NCBI GenBank assembly: GCA_000310025.1
Contig: FN648619.1
Span: forward strand, 714,236-740,018
Source: Ectocarpus siliculosus
Taxonomy: Eukaryota; Sar; Phaeophyceae; Ectocarpales; Ectocarpaceae
Length of the DNA: 25,783 bases
Direction of reading: 5' to 3'
Shown here: positions 1 to 9,297 of the stretch, in pieces
How the letters are laid out: the number at the start of each line of letters is the position of its first letter
How positions within the stretch are numbered: position 1 is the first letter of the stretch
Program-made: the position numbers and the translations under genes
The notes under the pieces: model-generated
What the model saw: only the letters and a program-made list of their open reading frames with translations
What the model was told of the DNA's origin: nothing
Database searches by the model: none

Positions 1-172
1 TGCGGTATTACTGCTGTATTGCTGTTCAAGTCCTCATAGGCCGTCTTTTTACATAGGGCGTCTACTTCCTCGACCCGACAGAAAAAAAGAAGAAAAAAGA
101 ACACCACGACAAGATGGATCATCATCGAGCGAGTGGTGGGTTTCCTATGTCGTAGGGCACCCGAAATTGTGC

Positions 173-296
173 AGGGTGTACCCTTTTTTGGGGGGGGAGT
201 TGACCCGTCACCACGGAAGGCTTCCGCGGCAGTATTGTGCAGAGTGTACCCTTTTGGGGGGGGGAGTTGACCTGTCACCACGGAAGGCGGCCGCGT
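173..296. repeat. Two-copy tandem repeat, about 64 bp
   Basis: Two adjacent copies begin with GTGCAG(G/A)GTGTACCC, then a T and G homopolymer run, then a stretch reading GTTGACC(C/T)GTCACCACGGAAGGC. The second copy starts near 237. A more diverged single relative, starting GTGTGTACCC, lies near 14724. That one occupies the equivalent place next to the second paralogue of the SIM/NLS gene, so the repeat was probably part of the duplicated segment. Confidence 0.75.
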
Positions 297-468
297 CATT
301 CGGACCGGTGCGGGTACTACAGAAGCCACCCAGCAGAGACCAAAACGGCCTCGAATGCGAGAACTCCGGCAGCAGCACCCCGAACCACGGCGAGTGTGCT
401 GCTGAGAGAGCAGCCATTGCCAAGGGGGAACCGACCGCAGCGTACCTACATTATCGAGACACCCTCAC

Positions 469-693
469 CTCCGTGCAGGCGAAGCGGTTGTGCGGCAGCT
501 TCGCCGTGCCGGTCGTGCCAACCACCTCCATGTCTTCCTCGTCTCCCCCCCTGCTGCGCTTGGCCGGGCGGCGGGCGACCTCCTCGTTTATCATCTCCGG
601 CGGCTTGTCCGTGACTTGGACCTCGCCGCTCTGCTGGGCCTTGGCGGAGGCCTCGGCGGCCCTCTTCAGCCCCTCATTCTTCACCTCCTTCTT
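469..693 (-). CDS. Second recognisable exon of SIM/NLS nuclear protein, copy 1
   Basis: This 75-codon exon starts after an acceptor reading TTCGCAG and ends at a donor reading ACGGAG/GTGAGG. It is read in phase 0, which matches the phase-0 end of the first exon at 2685-2891. The peptide has a Lys/Glu-rich start, an Ala/Gln helix-like stretch (EASAKAQQSGEV), a basic cluster RRPAKRSRGG that looks like a nuclear localisation signal, an acidic DEEDMEV patch and a conserved tail GTTGTAKLPHNRFACTE. The paralogous exon at 15194-15491 shares the QQSGEV, RPAKR, GTTG and LPH.RF blocks and a donor at the same place. Conservation of protein blocks and splice site between copies is the main evidence that this is a real exon. 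The following exon, below 469, was not identified. Function is unknown; a nuclear role is inferred. Confidence 0.6.
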
Positions 694-762
694 CTGCGAA
701 CAAGGGATTGGACCGACGGGGTTTTACGCATAGCAAGGCTTGAGGGTGAATTACTACTGGTC

Positions 763-985
763 CACGTGCGAGTCGTGTGCTTGTCCCAAGAAACGCAGTT
801 CATTGTAATACCACGGATTACCTTTTGAGAATACTGGCACACGTGCGAGTCGTGTGCTTGTCCGAGAAACGCCCTTCATTGTTGTGCCATGGAATGGCTT
901 TGGGATGACCGGTACGTGAGCGTCGTGTGCTTGTCCGAGAAAAGCACTTCATTGTTTGTACCATGGTATACCTTTTGAGTATTTA
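763..985. repeat. Three-copy tandem repeat, 73-77 bp
   Basis: Three imperfect units start near 763, 840 and 913. Each has the core GTCGTGTGCTTGTCC, then a run like GAGAAA(C/A)GC, TTCATTGT and a CCATGG- or CCACGG-containing tail ending in CCTTTTGAG or similar. A diverged single copy occurs at about 15566-15630, on the matching side of the second paralogue. The units lie in the large intron of SIM/NLS copy 1 and show no coding potential. Confidence 0.8.
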
Positions 986-1411
986 GTAGATAGGGCTTGT
1001 TGCGAAACCAGAACATCCCCCATGCCCAACGCCGACCCAACACTGCATATGTAACCGGTGAACGTCTACATACCAAGTCGTGCCCTCAACGTGCATGTGC
1101 CCTCAATTTCTCCCCTACGATTGTATGGTGTTTCAGAAGAGACATGCGCAACTAACAGGTTTGTGTTGCTGTTGTCTGCACAGCAGCTACTACGGCATTC
1201 CAGCAGCTATTGCAGACGGTACCACTGCAGCACGTACAAAAAAAACGAACAGGCCCAACCTGCAGCAGGCTCTCGCAACGTGCGACGCAACCCTAACGAA
1301 GCATGGCGCGGTGTCGTGTAAGAAATCTGCGCCATCTACCACAGACCCAGGCACCCAACACGGCGATAGATAAAATTACAAATTGGCACCACGACAGCAG
1401 TGATACATAGC

Positions 1412-1561
1412 AGCAGAGGCCCCTGTTTAGTGTCGATTGCCGGTGTTTCCGGCGGGCACGCACTGATTTACCAAGTTGTTCTGTACTTTAAATGGTGCTG
1501 GGGTCCGGTATATGTAGTAAAATCTCTGGGCAGATACCGGCACTAAACAGGGAGCTCTGCT
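1412..1561. mobile_element. MITE-like element related to the 11325-13605 element
   Basis: A 150-bp non-coding unit is bounded by inverted repeats. The left end reads AGCAGAGGCCCCTGTTTAGTG; the reverse complement of the right end reads AGCAGAGCTCCCTGTTTAGTG followed by CCGG. The CCTGTTTAGTGCCGGTA ends and an internal CCAGAGATTTTAC block are shared with the arms of the larger element at 11325-13605, so it is probably a deletion derivative or close relative. No target-site duplication outside the inverted repeats was obvious. Confidence 0.65.
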
Positions 1562-2684
1562 GTAACACGATTGGTCCATGGCATGACTCTCTCTTGGGTT
1601 GTACAGAGTAGACATGTGCCTTTACTGACTGCTGTGTAGTGTCTTAGAACCTCTGCTGAGGAACAACACCTGCGAGCATGACAACGATACCCCCAAAGTG
1701 CAACTACTACTGATAGGAAGGAGCGCCGGCGATAGGTCTTCGGCGTGATGCCTCGTCCAAGTCAGGCACATGCGGCATAAACATGCATGCCTTGCATGCG
1801 ATCTATGTAAATAAATAGTGATCTTGTATGAGGCCCAAAAGGGCTGAAACTTTGCCCGTGACCCCAACTGACCCAAATATATTCCGCTCCCACGGCAGCG
1901 GGCTCGGCTGAGTACGCCTTGCGGCACGCCTTAAGACGTGGTAGCCTGATAGGCTCTGTTGGTTTGCAACCGCCGTGTTACAACGCTACTTGCAGATAAT
2001 CCGCTTCAATGCATACTACATGCTGCCATTAATAAACACGCTTCATGGACGCGTGTGCTGTAGTCGATTTATAACTGCTGTCGTGTACATGATATGTACT
2101 CCCCAAACCCAAAAACAACTAATTAAATCAAACAACCCCCATAAAACAAATAATTACAAATTCAAACAACCCCCATAATATTGGTGCATTTCATGAGAGG
2201 AACACGAATTTCAAATTTCAAATTTCGGATCACAAGCCATGTTCTTTCTCCTCTCTCTACCGGTGTGGCCGAAAGGGGGCTTGTTGCACGGCGACCTACG
2301 AGGAAAGAGGTAACACGTACGAGACCACGGGCAATACTATTCAAGACCGCAGAGCAGTGGTCATAGCCGTGTACAAGGGCTTGGCACAAACTGATCCCCC
2401 TTGAAACAACGGCGGGCGTGTGCATACAACGGACTTTACGCAGACATGGGCAACATCACTGCTGGCACGTTGTGCTTTTGCGCGAGGTGAACAAAAACAG
2501 GTTGTGCAGTCTCGCGTGGACAGACGATCATTGAACTGGGGGATATTGTAGGCCGCTTCTACAGGCCAAGCAGGCCGGCGGTGGATATCTATTCAGAGCC
2601 CCTCCCTCGCTGCTGGAAAGCGCGTCGTCAGATGGTGCAAAGACATCATGCATGATGACAACACACGGCCGTTTGCATGCATAC

Positions 2685-2891
2685 CGCTTGCATCTTGAGG
2701 GCCCAGGGAGACAGGACCTCGACGCCAGCGTTGCTCGAGGAAGCTGATGCTGCTCCTGCTCCTGCTCCTGCTGCTGCAGGCGATGGCGAGTCCTCCGTAT
2801 CGGACGTGAGATCGATGACGGCTTCGTTGTCGTCATCAACGTCCACGGGCGTTGCCGAAGCCGCAGAGCCCTTGGGTGCCCACCATGCCAT
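2685..2891 (-). CDS. First exon of SIM/NLS nuclear protein, copy 1
   Basis: A 69-codon first exon starts with MAWWAPKG and ends LKMQA at a GCG/GTATGC donor, phase 0. Residues 25-32 read VIDLTSDTE, a textbook SUMO-interacting motif: a hydrophobic core followed by Ser/Asp/Glu. It is preceded by an acidic DVDDDNE run and followed by an Ala/Gly/Ser low-complexity linker encoded partly by a GCAGGA-type repeat. The chosen ATG is supported by the paralogue at 16275-16454, whose ATG lies at nearly the same distance from the motif. An in-frame upstream ATG at 2945 has no support from the other copy. Spliced to 469-693 the product would have a SIM, a linker and a nuclear localisation cluster, suggesting a SUMO-binding nuclear factor. 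That role is inference; the family is not known to me. Confidence 0.65.
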
Positions 2892-3815
2892 GATTTGACG
2901 TGTCTCCGGTTTGCTTTTCGAAAAACAAAGACAGAGCTGTACCACACTTTTTCGAACAAAGACTGCTGTTGCGGGAGTGCTGCAACGCGGGTCGAGAGAG
3001 AGCTCGGCTGAAGCTAAGCTTTCTCAGGTGCTAACCCCGTAGCTGCACCTCTCTCACACAAGGGAGGGACGTAGACAGACAGCAGGGAGCTTGCTTGTTG
3101 AGCGCGGCCCGTCTGCGAATTCGGGGGGCTTCACAGCTAGCTGCAGAAAATGATCGTCCAGGTATGTGCGCGAACACGTTTCGTTTTGACGAGCCCCTTC
3201 AACCTTCAATGCACAACTCAAAGGCTACAATGACTCGGGGTATATAAAGAGTCATAGCCTTTGGCACAACTTGGCACGACCAAGCCACAACCCACGCCCC
3301 CGCAGGGCAAATGTAATGCAGGTTCTCCGTGAACGAACATGTGATATGTGATGCTGCATGTTTGCGCGGACAGCTAAAAGAGGGGCTGCCGTGAGCACTT
3401 GGAAGGCAACCCTACCGCCACTCCAGACAACAGCACCAAATCTCCACCGCTCTTTATTTCCTCAACCCAAGTTCTGGCGCTCAACGAAATCGAGCGAAAT
3501 GAACGCTGGTGGCGCTTATATTTACTGCAACTGCTACTGCACATACATAAGAGAGTAAGCGGATACTCGTCCAATACACAACCGTGACGCGCCACGCAAC
3601 AGAACGAGCAACAACGACCTCAACACACTTGATACAGGAAATAGGAATGTAACCCCAAACTTGCCCAAACCCACCCACAGCATCTACAAAAAGCTGCTTG
3701 TTCGGCTCGCAAGGACGACACAACAGCAGAAAGTTGTTTGGCCCTCAGCACAGACGCGCCTCTCTTGCATTGATCGGCCGAAAACTCCAAGTACCTTCAG
3801 CAGACGTCCAAAGAA
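2892..3815. other. Intergenic stretch without a recognised gene
   Basis: Apart from the TATA-centred inverted repeat, I see only short overlapping open frames on both strands (for example 3374-3595 minus and 3481-3723 minus) with no recognisable motif. The stretch lies between the 3' end of the serine-rich gene at 3816 and the 5' end of SIM/NLS copy 1, so it probably contains both flanking untranslated and promoter regions. Confidence 0.5.
3219..3263. promoter_or_regulatory. TATA-type box in the loop of an inverted repeat
   Basis: The arms CAAAGGCTACAATGACTC (3219-3236) and GAGTCATAGCCTTTG (3249-3263) can pair with a small bulge. The 12-base loop between them is GGGGTATATAAA, which contains a canonical plus-strand TATA sequence. 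The minus-strand SIM/NLS copy 1 starts about 330 bp away. On the plus strand, only a 66-codon open frame of unknown value follows, at 3358. The structure is plain; promoter function is inference. Confidence 0.45.
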
Positions 3816-4031
3816 TCAAACGTTTGGGTACTTGTCGAAAAAACAAATGGTGGTTGGGACGACTTGCGCTAGAGGCTCCCGGGCCTGGATGCCCCAGTCG
3901 TACTTGCCGCCTCGCGACACGGCAACCCCGTCCTCCGTCACACGGACCTCGTACGTGGAGTCCTTCTGGCGAAACCCGAACCACGAAGGCCTGGATTTCC
4001 GAAGGACGATGGATCCGTCCACGGAGACCTC
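3816..4031 (-). CDS. Terminal exon of unrecognised charged protein
   Basis: A 71-codon exon plus TGA stop follows a pyrimidine-poor but usable acceptor CTGCGCAG. It reads EVSVDGSIVLRKSRPSWFGF, continues with RQKDSTYEVRVTEDGVAVSR and ends FFDKYPNV. It begins in phase 0. A donor CTG/GTACGT at 4403/4402 also ends in phase 0, so the junction would read SVTNKGDL/EVSVDGSIV. Alternating short beta-like segments with Gly/Asp turns suggest a small beta domain. I do not recognise the family. The intron would be 371 bp. The strong codon regularity and matched phase make this one of the more convincing exons here. Confidence 0.6.
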   Translation of the reverse strand, partial: EVSVDGSIVLRKSRPSWFGFRQKDSTYEVRVTEDGVAVSRGGKYDWGIQAREPLAQVVPTTICFFDKYPNV

Positions 4032-4402
4032 CTGCGCAGGTGCACACACATTGCAGCGGTTGCGCGAAAAGGAGGGGGAGCTATGTTAGGGGACATGGCT
4101 TTCTGTAAATGTCAAGTGGGGAGACTCAGTGTGCCTGCGATTCTTCTCTCACCATAATTGACTTCTACCGACAAAAAAAAAGTAGTGAGGGGGAGCTCAC
4201 CGACGAAGGGAAGGGGTACAAGCCAGTTTACAGCGAGGCGGGGGAGGGCGGATGGGAAAATTTGTTTTGCCGGATGCACCGAGAGAAACCGCCCGTTTGC
4301 ATCTAACCATAATACGACCTGAGGAACAATGCCAGCAAACATCATCTCGCACGATTCGCATCCTGCTACCACAGCTACAAGTCTTGCCGCCGCCCAACGT
4401 AC

Positions 4403-5414
4403 CAGGTCTCCCTTGTTCGTGACGGAGAGCGTCGCCTCCCCCAAGTGCGCAGCCACGTGCTCCCTCGCTCGTCGCCGGCGGAAGCCGTGCTTTCCGAAGG
4501 GCAAAAAGCCCAAGACGGTGACCATCTTCGACTTCGTAAGACCCCGGCCCTCAACCGCCTCCTTTTCCGCCTCGTCCCTCTCATCCATGACTTCAGCTCG
4601 GAGCTCCTCGACCTTCGACACGCATCGCGGGTTGGCCTCTAGCAGGGTCCGCCTCGTCAGCGACACCGGGTCAATGGTCCGGCCCCCGGCGGCGTTCCGG
4701 TGGTCGTGGCGTGCACGACGGAGCCGTCAATGGACGTGGCATACACCATGGTCGTCTTGGCGGGGTTCGGAAGTCTCCCGTGCAGGAAGTCTCCGACACG
4801 CATAACGAAGTCCGGGTGAAACTCGAACGCGTCGGGTGAGTACGTAGGTCCTCTCTTGCCGTTACATTTGCTGTTGCTGCTACTGTTGCCGTTGTGGCTG
4901 CTGTTGCTGCTACTGCTACTGCTGCTGCTGTTGTTCCCGTCGTCACTACCGTCGCTCTCGGGGTCCCTCTCGTTCTGTTGATCCTCCTGCTGCATCTGGG
5001 CTTGGTTCTCTGCTGCGACCCCCGAGATAGATTCAGGAATAGGCGAAGTATGCTTGCCTTCGTCATCACCCTTGGTCTCGATCTTGCCGCCGTTGTGGAC
5101 CGAGGCGCGAAGATTATGACGCTCGCGGGCCCTCTCCGTCACGTCGCCCGCACTGGGGTTGTCGCCGGCCCTGTGCACTAGCTCGGCGATCATGAGCATA
5201 GCCGCCGTTTTTTTCCGTCAGCTTTCGCGCGATCCGACGAAGTGCTCTCAGATGGCGAACGAACAGAGGACGTGACCGTGGAGGTGGGGACGGCATCATG
5301 AGCCGGGACGTTCTTGTCGCCATCACCAGCGTTCGGGTCGGCAGCAGTGGAGGTCGGCGCAGGGTCGGACTTGTGGAAGGAGGGTTCTTTGAACGAAACA
5401 GCGGGGTCGGCCAC
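4403..5414 (-). CDS. Main exon(s) of unrecognised Ser-rich charged protein, apparently frameshifted
   Basis: Three overlapping minus-strand frames form one protein-like series. The first (5414 to about 5200) is acidic and Ser/Thr/Pro-rich. The second (5199 to about 4680) contains an ATG start reading MLMIAELVHRAG, a Gln/Glu/Asp region, a poly-Ser/Asn tract and then FHPDFVMRVGDFLHGRLPNP and KTTMVYATSIDGSVVHAT. The third (from about 4680) continues as TIDPVSLTRRTLLEANPR, a Glu-rich helix and a basic GKHGFRRRRAREHVAAHLGE stretch. Changes of frame coincide with an A7 run near 5214 and a G5 run near 4685. Each is explained by one missing base, so either assembly error or a decaying gene is possible. 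A start at 5199 would need only the second shift. The frame upstream of 5414 begins after a possible acceptor AACAACAG, so the true 5' end is uncertain. No family recognised. Confidence 0.5.
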
Positions 5415-5446
5415 GTGCTGTTGTTATTATGATGCGCGCGGAACAT

Positions 5447-5789
5447 GGGCGGGAGACCGCGGCAGCGAGAGAGGGGACATGGGGAGGCCAGTCAGTGCAC
5501 TGTATTGTCAATAACACTCCCACAACAAGCGGCCTTGAAACGTGGATAGGATTCAAAGAGAACACGGTTATCCAAGGCCGCGTGGCCACCTGCTATTCCG
5601 CACCCAATATTTGCCAACATGTATGTTCTTGAACAAAAATAACAGTACCAATGAGAGAGTCGAGCTTCTTCTAGACGCTCAAATGGCCTGAATCGTTTCA
5701 AGAGAGAAAAAAAGATGAAGGAAAGTCCTCTTGCACTATGGCATGCTTGCAACACCAAGACCTAATCTGCCTCTGTGTTCTTGCGCCTG
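5447..5789. other. No gene recognised
   Basis: Short frames occur on both strands, but none shows a motif, signal peptide or plausible exon limits that I could support. It lies upstream of the minus-strand Ser-rich gene and may contain its promoter or an unrecognised first exon. Confidence 0.4.
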
Positions 5790-6561
5790 AGAAGTGGGAC
5801 CCTACTCCCGAAATACAACCGACAGGTATGTGCGTCCCACCATGTCGCTGACGTCTGCTGCTGCAGCTCCTGTTGCCGTTGCTGCTGCTATGGCTGTGGT
5901 GTTCTCACATGCACAGATGGACGAACGCGGTGTCGTGTGGGTCGGAGGCCAGGGCCTAGTCCTGTCGAGCAACAACATGGTCACATACACGGCCACGGCC
6001 AAGTCCGTTGTTGTGTCAGCTGATAAGAATCATGCACATATGTAATTATTGATGTGCATGTATTTTATCAGCTGACACAACAACGGAGTCGGCCATGTAG
6101 TCTATGTGATCTTGTTATTGCCCGAAAGGACTGAGCCTTGAGTTCTAAGCCACCCCGCACCGCGTTGGTCCATCTGTGCATGTGAGAACACCAAATCCAC
6201 AGCAGCATCAGCATCAGCAGACCTCAACGACGTTGTCGTTGATGTTCGTCACGTAAGAGAACCCAAGATTAGTGTCTCGATGACGAAACGTCCAGCGCAC
6301 TTCTCAATAAAAATAGACAACCTCACGGGGCTAATTCCCGCCGGCCCAGCGAGCTACATGGATTACTCCAAAACGCAACCGACATGCGTCTCACCATGAG
6401 TAGACTCAAGAAAATTATGCGCATGTACCTTGTCGGCTGACGACACAACGACAGATCTGGCCGTGAATGCGATGGAGTGGTCGGAAACCACTGAGGCCTG
6501 ATCTCCGACCCACACGATGTTGTGCTCGTCCAGCTATTTATGTGTGTGAGAACACCAAACC

Positions 6562-6607
<46 letters not shown>

Positions 6608-6770
6608 TCAGCAGAATTGACGTTGTTGATGTTTGTCACGTAAGAGCACTCAAGCTGATTAACGCGTTGTGTGTCTTGATAACGAATCGTCCAGCGCATT
6701 TCGCATTGAAAAACACAACCTCACAGCGCCAATTCCAGTCGGCCTGGCCGGCTCCATCGGGTTTTATCCC
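5790..6770. repeat. Foldback plus direct-repeat array
   Basis: The left part (about 5860-6040) and the next part (about 6050-6230) are imperfect reverse complements. GGTGTTCTCACATGCACAG at 5897 is answered by the complement ending near 6193, and GTTGTTGTGTCAGCTGATAA at 6007 by its complement at 6064. The segment from about 6060 to 6400 then recurs as a direct repeat at about 6420-6770: CACGTAAGAG at 6250 and 6638, and CCAGCGCA with ACAACCTCAC at 6291 and 6689. A (CAG)n run of about 14 units at 6563-6605 lies in the second direct copy. A minus-strand poly-Leu frame is just a reading of the CAG run. An 83-codon plus-strand frame at 5794-6045 spans the left arm and is probably incidental. Confidence 0.75.
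6563..6605. repeat. (CAG)n microsatellite
   Basis: About 14 uninterrupted CAG units lie in the second direct copy of the foldback array. The equivalent site in the first copy (about 6195-6220) is interrupted as CAGCAGCATCAGCATCAG, so the run has expanded after duplication. Confidence 0.9.
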
Positions 6771-7087
6771 AGTCTTCATGCTTACTCAACATTAAAGCAC
6801 GTCATCGTTAGAGGAGGTAGGAACCTAGACTAAGGCGGAGTACCTAATACATGACGCCGAAAACTTGGTCGAGGCGTGCGATTCGCTGTATGTGCTAGTC
6901 ACCACAGTGCCGTCAAGCGGATGCTCAAGCCACGAGGTGACCTGAAAGTCGATGGAGCCCAGCACCAATAGCACGGGGTGGTCCCGCATAGCCTGTCAAA
7001 GGAGATTCGTATTTGTTTGAGCAAACGGGGCGCGGACGATTTATTTTTTCGTATTCCAGTAACCGCCAAGAGGAGGGGCGGGAGACA

Positions 7088-7175
7088 GCCGCACGGAGAC
7101 TACACTGACGTATTGTCATTGGTCATCCGATTAGTTAGTTAAGGTCGATGCAAAAAATGTAGATGTTCACCCCCA
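7088..7175 (+). promoter_or_regulatory. Diverged copy of CCAAT/TATA-type module
   Basis: The stretch CATTGGTCATCCGATTAG, then GGTCGATGC, matches the module upstream of the 245-aa HTH gene (12829-12912, minus) and the relic at 24086-24165. The left neighbour also aligns (CCGCACGGAGACTACACTGACG against CCGCACTAAGACTGAC). No TATA box survives here. Probably a relic of a dispersed element end. Confidence 0.5.
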
Positions 7176-7357
7176 CTTTTATTGGGCTCCTACGTACAGT
7201 ACAGCGTCTCCATCACCTAAAACAATAAAAAATGCTTAAGAGCGAAAGATCGGAACTCAAATCTACTACCTTAAAACCACCATCCAATGGGACGGGTATG
7301 TATCTGAATCTTCCCGTACCATTGCAACGGACGGTATTCTTCTTCACGCTCAAGTAC

Positions 7358-7494
7358 CCTTTCCTCAGTCCATGCCACGGACACCGTTGGGGCTCGGACC
7401 GTCAGGTGGGCCCCTGGGTGCATGATAAGCGTGAGCGCCATCGTGGTGATGGACGTGGGCGAGCGGATTTCCGTGTCCCCGCTCACTCGATCGT
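7358..7494 (-). CDS. Candidate internal exon of the secreted-protein gene
   Basis: A 137-base stretch lies between an acceptor TACACACAG and a donor AGG/GTACTT. It encodes VSGDTEIRSPTSITTM, then ALTLIMHPGAHLTVRAPTVS. Short hydrophobic strands separated by Gly, Ser and Thr resemble beta-helix (pectin-lyase-like) repeats, and the preceding exon at 8356-8553 has a similar LTFLGDIDCG strand. The start phase (one base needed) does not match the phase-0 end of the 8356 exon, so at least one exon between them is missing from this model, or the two do not belong together. Assignment is tentative. Confidence 0.3.
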
Positions 7495-7861
7495 CTGTGT
7501 GTACATCAAAAACGAGCAAAATTGATGGGAAATAGTGAGGTGTTGAGGCATTCTGGAGACAAAAGCAATGGTTACTCTTCCACTGCACTATTGATGTAGC
7601 ATCACAGTTTCGATTTTCCCATGCTCATCGTTGTGTTCATCTTGCCCATGGCGAACCCCGGATATTCGCGTCATTGAAGCACTCCCGAGGGGATTCTGCT
7701 ATTTCTTGCCAGAAAAAAAATATCCCTGCAGTAGAAGTATTCATACATCAGACAAAAAAAAGCGCGCGGTTCAGGAAAAAAGGAGGTGGACAAAGAGGCA
7801 ACCAATATTGCTGGAGAGCGACCAGGGTGGCGCCAAACCCTCGGCTGCATGCAAGGTGCTC

Positions 7862-7880
7862 ACACACACACACACACCTC
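7862..7880. repeat. (CA)n microsatellite
   Basis: A short run of CA dinucleotides within non-coding sequence between the two candidate exons of the secreted-protein gene. It is flanked by a pair of A-rich runs at 7707 and 7754. Confidence 0.8.
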
Positions 7881-8355
7881 ACGCCACTTGAGGATAGGGA
7901 TAAATCCATCATGGTTAGACTATACACACGGACAAATCCTCTGCGCCGACGATAGGAGAAAGTCGGCAGGGTCCGAGAGAGAAGCGAGCTCTCGGAATGC
8001 ACAGCATCAATCAGTCGTGGTCTCAGCCTTTTTAAGCTATAGCAGCAGCGACCGGGATGAGCTTCGAAATAAAGAAAAATGATCGATCCTGCCTGTACTT
8101 GGGTTAGCACTTGGGTAGCATGCAGGATCTTGGATGTGGGCTTCTTGCTATTGAGCTAGCTGCTGTAGCAGTTTAGACTCGTTATGTTGAACTGGAAACC
8201 AACGGCTATCGCTACACAGGCTGCCGATCGATGCCTACCTGATGGCCTGCAAACAGACGCTTGCTTATTGCCTGCCCCGAAAATGCCCCCGCGTCTCCTA
8301 CGCTACAGGCAATAGCTGCTGAGAGTTGATCTGGCCGGGATTCAAAATATCTCAC

Positions 8356-8553
8356 CTTTGACGTCTTGCCGCAGTCAATGTCCCCAAGGAACGTGAGAGC
8401 TCCGCCGGCGTGCGCGGTAGCCTTGGAGGGGATGTCATCGCAGTTGCGGATGACGGTCGTGTCGTCTGCCAAAGAGCGAGCTTGGACGAGCGGCATCGTG
8501 CAAAGGCTGAGCAAGGCAAGCAAGCCACCGACCAGCATCTTCGAGAGACACAT
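8356..8553 (-). CDS. First exon of a probable secreted protein
   Basis: A 66-codon exon starts MCLSKM and ends DCGKTSK at a strong donor AAG/GTGAGA, phase 0. Residues 1-24 have the three parts of a signal peptide: a short basic start (SK), a hydrophobic core LVGGLLALLSLC and a small-residue cleavage region ending VQA before RSLADD. The mature part has two cysteines (NCDD, DIDCGK), which fits an extracellular protein. The segment GGALTFLGDIDCG resembles the strand-turn pattern of extracellular beta-helix proteins, but this is too short to name a family. The frame is open further upstream, with an in-frame ATG at 8769; the start at 8553 is preferred because it places the hydrophobic core correctly. 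The rest of the gene should lie below 8340. Confidence 0.55.
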
Positions 8554-9297
8554 TCTTGCGTATGTGCAGGACCGTTCGCTCACGCGTTTGTTGTTCTGTT
8601 CTTCGGCAAGATCAGTCGCACTCACAAGCGCAGGTAGCTGTGCCTTGGGTGGGTAGATGGTGAGTGATCGAAGGGGTGGGAGTGATAGATGTATCGATCC
8701 ACACGGCAGCACACCCCGTATTGTAGCGGGCAGGGCTATGGGAAGAGTTAGAATTTCGCACCCGATCACGTCTATTCTTGACGGATGAAAACCATCTAAC
8801 GGGTAAATCCTGCTCCTACGTTCCAGGTTCGGAGAGACACGGCGGTGTGGTCTCCCTTTATTCTTTCAACTGCTGCGGACTCCCAACACATAGTCCAACC
8901 GACCCAGATTATTGGTGTATTGTATTTTTTTCTCACACGTTGGCGATCTCACACGTTTGCTGCCAGCTGCTGGTGGCGACGTGCCTCGGTCAGTACAATC
9001 CACTTGCATGCGTGCGCTGTATGGGCAACACAAAAGGTACCGTATGCAGACAATGACCAATTGAAGACTTTCCCTTGATGCGCAGCATCTTTCAAAAAAA
9101 TAATGCGGAGGAATCGCGCCTAGTTGTTCAGCCACCGGATACATGCAACCCGATACATGTATGAACCTCGAGGGAGATTACTTCCTCACCGGTCTCCTGT
9201 CCAGCAGGAAGCAGTATGATGGGTAAGTTTCTTGCTGGTCGAACGGCCGCCTGGAATGAACTGCACTCCGTTGTGCTGTAGGGTATCCATATCATGG
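8554..9297. other. No gene recognised
   Basis: Only short mutually overlapping frames are present. The stretch lies upstream of the secreted-protein exon and should include its promoter, but I saw no convincing TATA or CCAAT arrangement at a useful distance. Confidence 0.45.

Larger units (their letters stand above)
694..2684 (-). other. Presumed large intron of SIM/NLS copy 1
   Basis: This stretch separates the two recognised exons of copy 1 and has GT (2684-2683) and AG limits in matching phase 0. It holds the three-copy 75-bp repeat, the MITE-like element at 1412-1561, a short duplicated TCAAACAACCCCCATAA motif (about 2128 and 2162) and TTCAAATT iterations near 2210. The open frames in it (for example 1622-1927 and 2162-2425, minus) resemble no family I know. 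A further exon could be hidden here, because the intron is long. Confidence 0.4.

Noticed and set aside
4329-4805. Plus-strand 158-codon frame
   Set aside because: It is antisense to a protein-like minus-strand exon with matching splice phase; the plus reading has only Arg/Ser/Pro-rich composition typical of a shadow.
5794-6045. Plus-strand 83-codon frame with an Ala-rich start
   Set aside because: It lies within the arm of an inverted repeat, and the other arm copies do not keep it open.
6323-6607. Minus-strand frame starting with about 14 leucines
   Set aside because: It is the translation of the (CAG)n microsatellite in a repeated, non-coding array.
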